64,000 nt of DNA. Source: Tubiluchus corallicola (lineage: Eukaryota; Priapulida; Priapulimorpha; Priapulimorphida; Tubiluchidae). The position numbers and the translations under genes were made by a program. Below the pieces are notes generated by a model. That model was given only the letters and a program-made list of their open reading frames with translations. It was not told the DNA's origin and ran no database searches. The stretch spans positions 60,001 through 124,000 of the forward strand of contig JAQGDQ010000142.1 in NCBI GenBank assembly GCA_030141605.1, written 5' to 3'. Shown here piece after piece: positions 62,991 to 64,000 of this stretch (position 1 is its first letter; the number at the start of each line of letters is the position of its first letter).

Positions 62991-64000
62991 AAAATTATCC
63001 TCGACAATTAACAAGGTTTAGATCTTATCACTTCGAACATATTAGTGCCAGCGTGCGGTTCTGCGTCAAATGCTGGCTTCAAATTTGCAGTGTGCCGAAA
63101 GGTTTAAAAAATTTCAAGCGCAGGAGTCTTCGAAAAATGTTAAATGAGCACAAGCTGCTAAAAGAGCGGAAAACACAGATAACTAATGAATTTTACATTC
63201 ATTATCAGAATTTTAAATGTGAGTTAAGTGGGTGAAGACGAACTTCGAAATAAATTAAATTTCAGAAACAATTGAAGCCAGATTTTAAGGGTCTTGCCCA
63301 GGGTTTTTTCCGGACAATCAGATGGCTTAACTTCCTGGGCTGACAAGCCCCATTTTTTGCTTTCTACCATTTTTTGCTTTATTTTTTCAAAAGAAGTGTC
63401 TAAGTACATTTTAGTAACATACTTTGTCACCGAGTTACAATCAAAAACGTAAAAAAGGGTGTCCTAACCAATAATCTAAATCGGAGAACAAAAATGCATT
63501 TTTTGGAAGAATGCATACATACGAGCATTTATAATCCTTAAAGTAGCTATAAGAATGTCGAAACTGCAAAACTAGCATTTGGTGGACGTGTCAAAAACCT
63601 CATTTTTGGCGTTTTGCAATGTCAATTCTAAACGCCAAAAGTGCGCGCATCGAAATTGATCGCATCTAGCATTCGTATCCCTGGATCACGCAGCTTCCCT
63701 GCCTCCCTGGCATACGCAAGACATTAAGCATACTTTTGTTCAACGCACTGCAACAATAGATATCAGTGAGAGACTTACATTAGTGTTTTTGAGTCATTCT
63801 GTGTCGCTAGAGAAAAGTGAATAAGTTATGCGAAATTCTATCAAGAAAGTGCTACCTTGCATACTAATGATATGTTATTTTTAACGTGACATGAAGTATT
63901 GTTATAAGAATCTTTAGTTGGCCAGTTTCGTTTTGCATACAGATCAGATGCGATGCTTTATTTGGTACTTTTTTTTCGTAAAAATTGTGAGATACCTGAC
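62991..64000. other. Intergenic or intronic DNA with no gene recognised
   Basis: A 60-codon open frame at 63053-63235 is basic but has no motif I recognise. The rest is AT-rich and unremarkable. Confidence 0.35.

Overview
The window is animal nuclear DNA: AT-rich, with intron-split genes, canonical GT/AG splice sites, abundant microsatellites and scattered transposon remnants. The repeat (TTAGG)n, read on the minus strand near 61.0-61.1 kb, is the telomere unit typical of arthropods. With protein resemblance alone available, my tentative reading is an arthropod (crustacean or chelicerate); this was not tested by any search.

Layout. (1) 1-12113, plus strand: the 3' part of a Split ends/SHARP (SPEN) gene, with a 9.8-kb coding exon and a complete C-terminal SPOC domain; the RNA-binding domains lie upstream of the window. 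(2) 14706-19913, minus strand: a complete eight-exon gene for a mitochondrial 4-hydroxybutyrate/acetyl-CoA-type CoA-transferase of 477 residues, whose seven introns are all phase 1. (3) 20659-30987, plus strand: a 14-exon gene for an 806-residue protein I do not recognise, ending in a MYND-type zinc finger. (4) 33849-39178, minus strand: MRPL47 (uL29m, large subunit of the mitochondrial ribosome), with a tentative first exon. (5) 42592-45110, minus strand: MIC10 (MICOS10), an inner-membrane cristae-junction protein, in four exons. (6) 45.1-64 kb: no confident gene. It holds simple repeats, small transposons, two candidate coding exons with good splice donors (51.7 and 55.7 kb) and a less repetitive stretch at 62.1-62.6 kb.

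Relations between genes. SPEN and the CoA-transferase converge. The CoA-transferase and the MYND gene diverge from a 745-bp shared upstream region. The MYND gene converges on MRPL47, and MRPL47 and MIC10 run in the same direction. Three of the five genes encode mitochondrial proteins, but nothing shows that they act in one pathway.

Mobile DNA includes four copies of a SINE-like family whose head resembles 5S rRNA, two inverted copies of a Tigger/pogo-like non-autonomous transposon in introns of neighbouring genes, a hAT-type MITE with a degenerate 8-bp target duplication, and two eroded LINE tails. I found no tRNA or rRNA gene, no CRISPR array and no viral gene. I see no clear evidence of an undescribed biological system; the unrecognised MYND protein and the uniform intron phase of the CoA-transferase are the most worthwhile leads.
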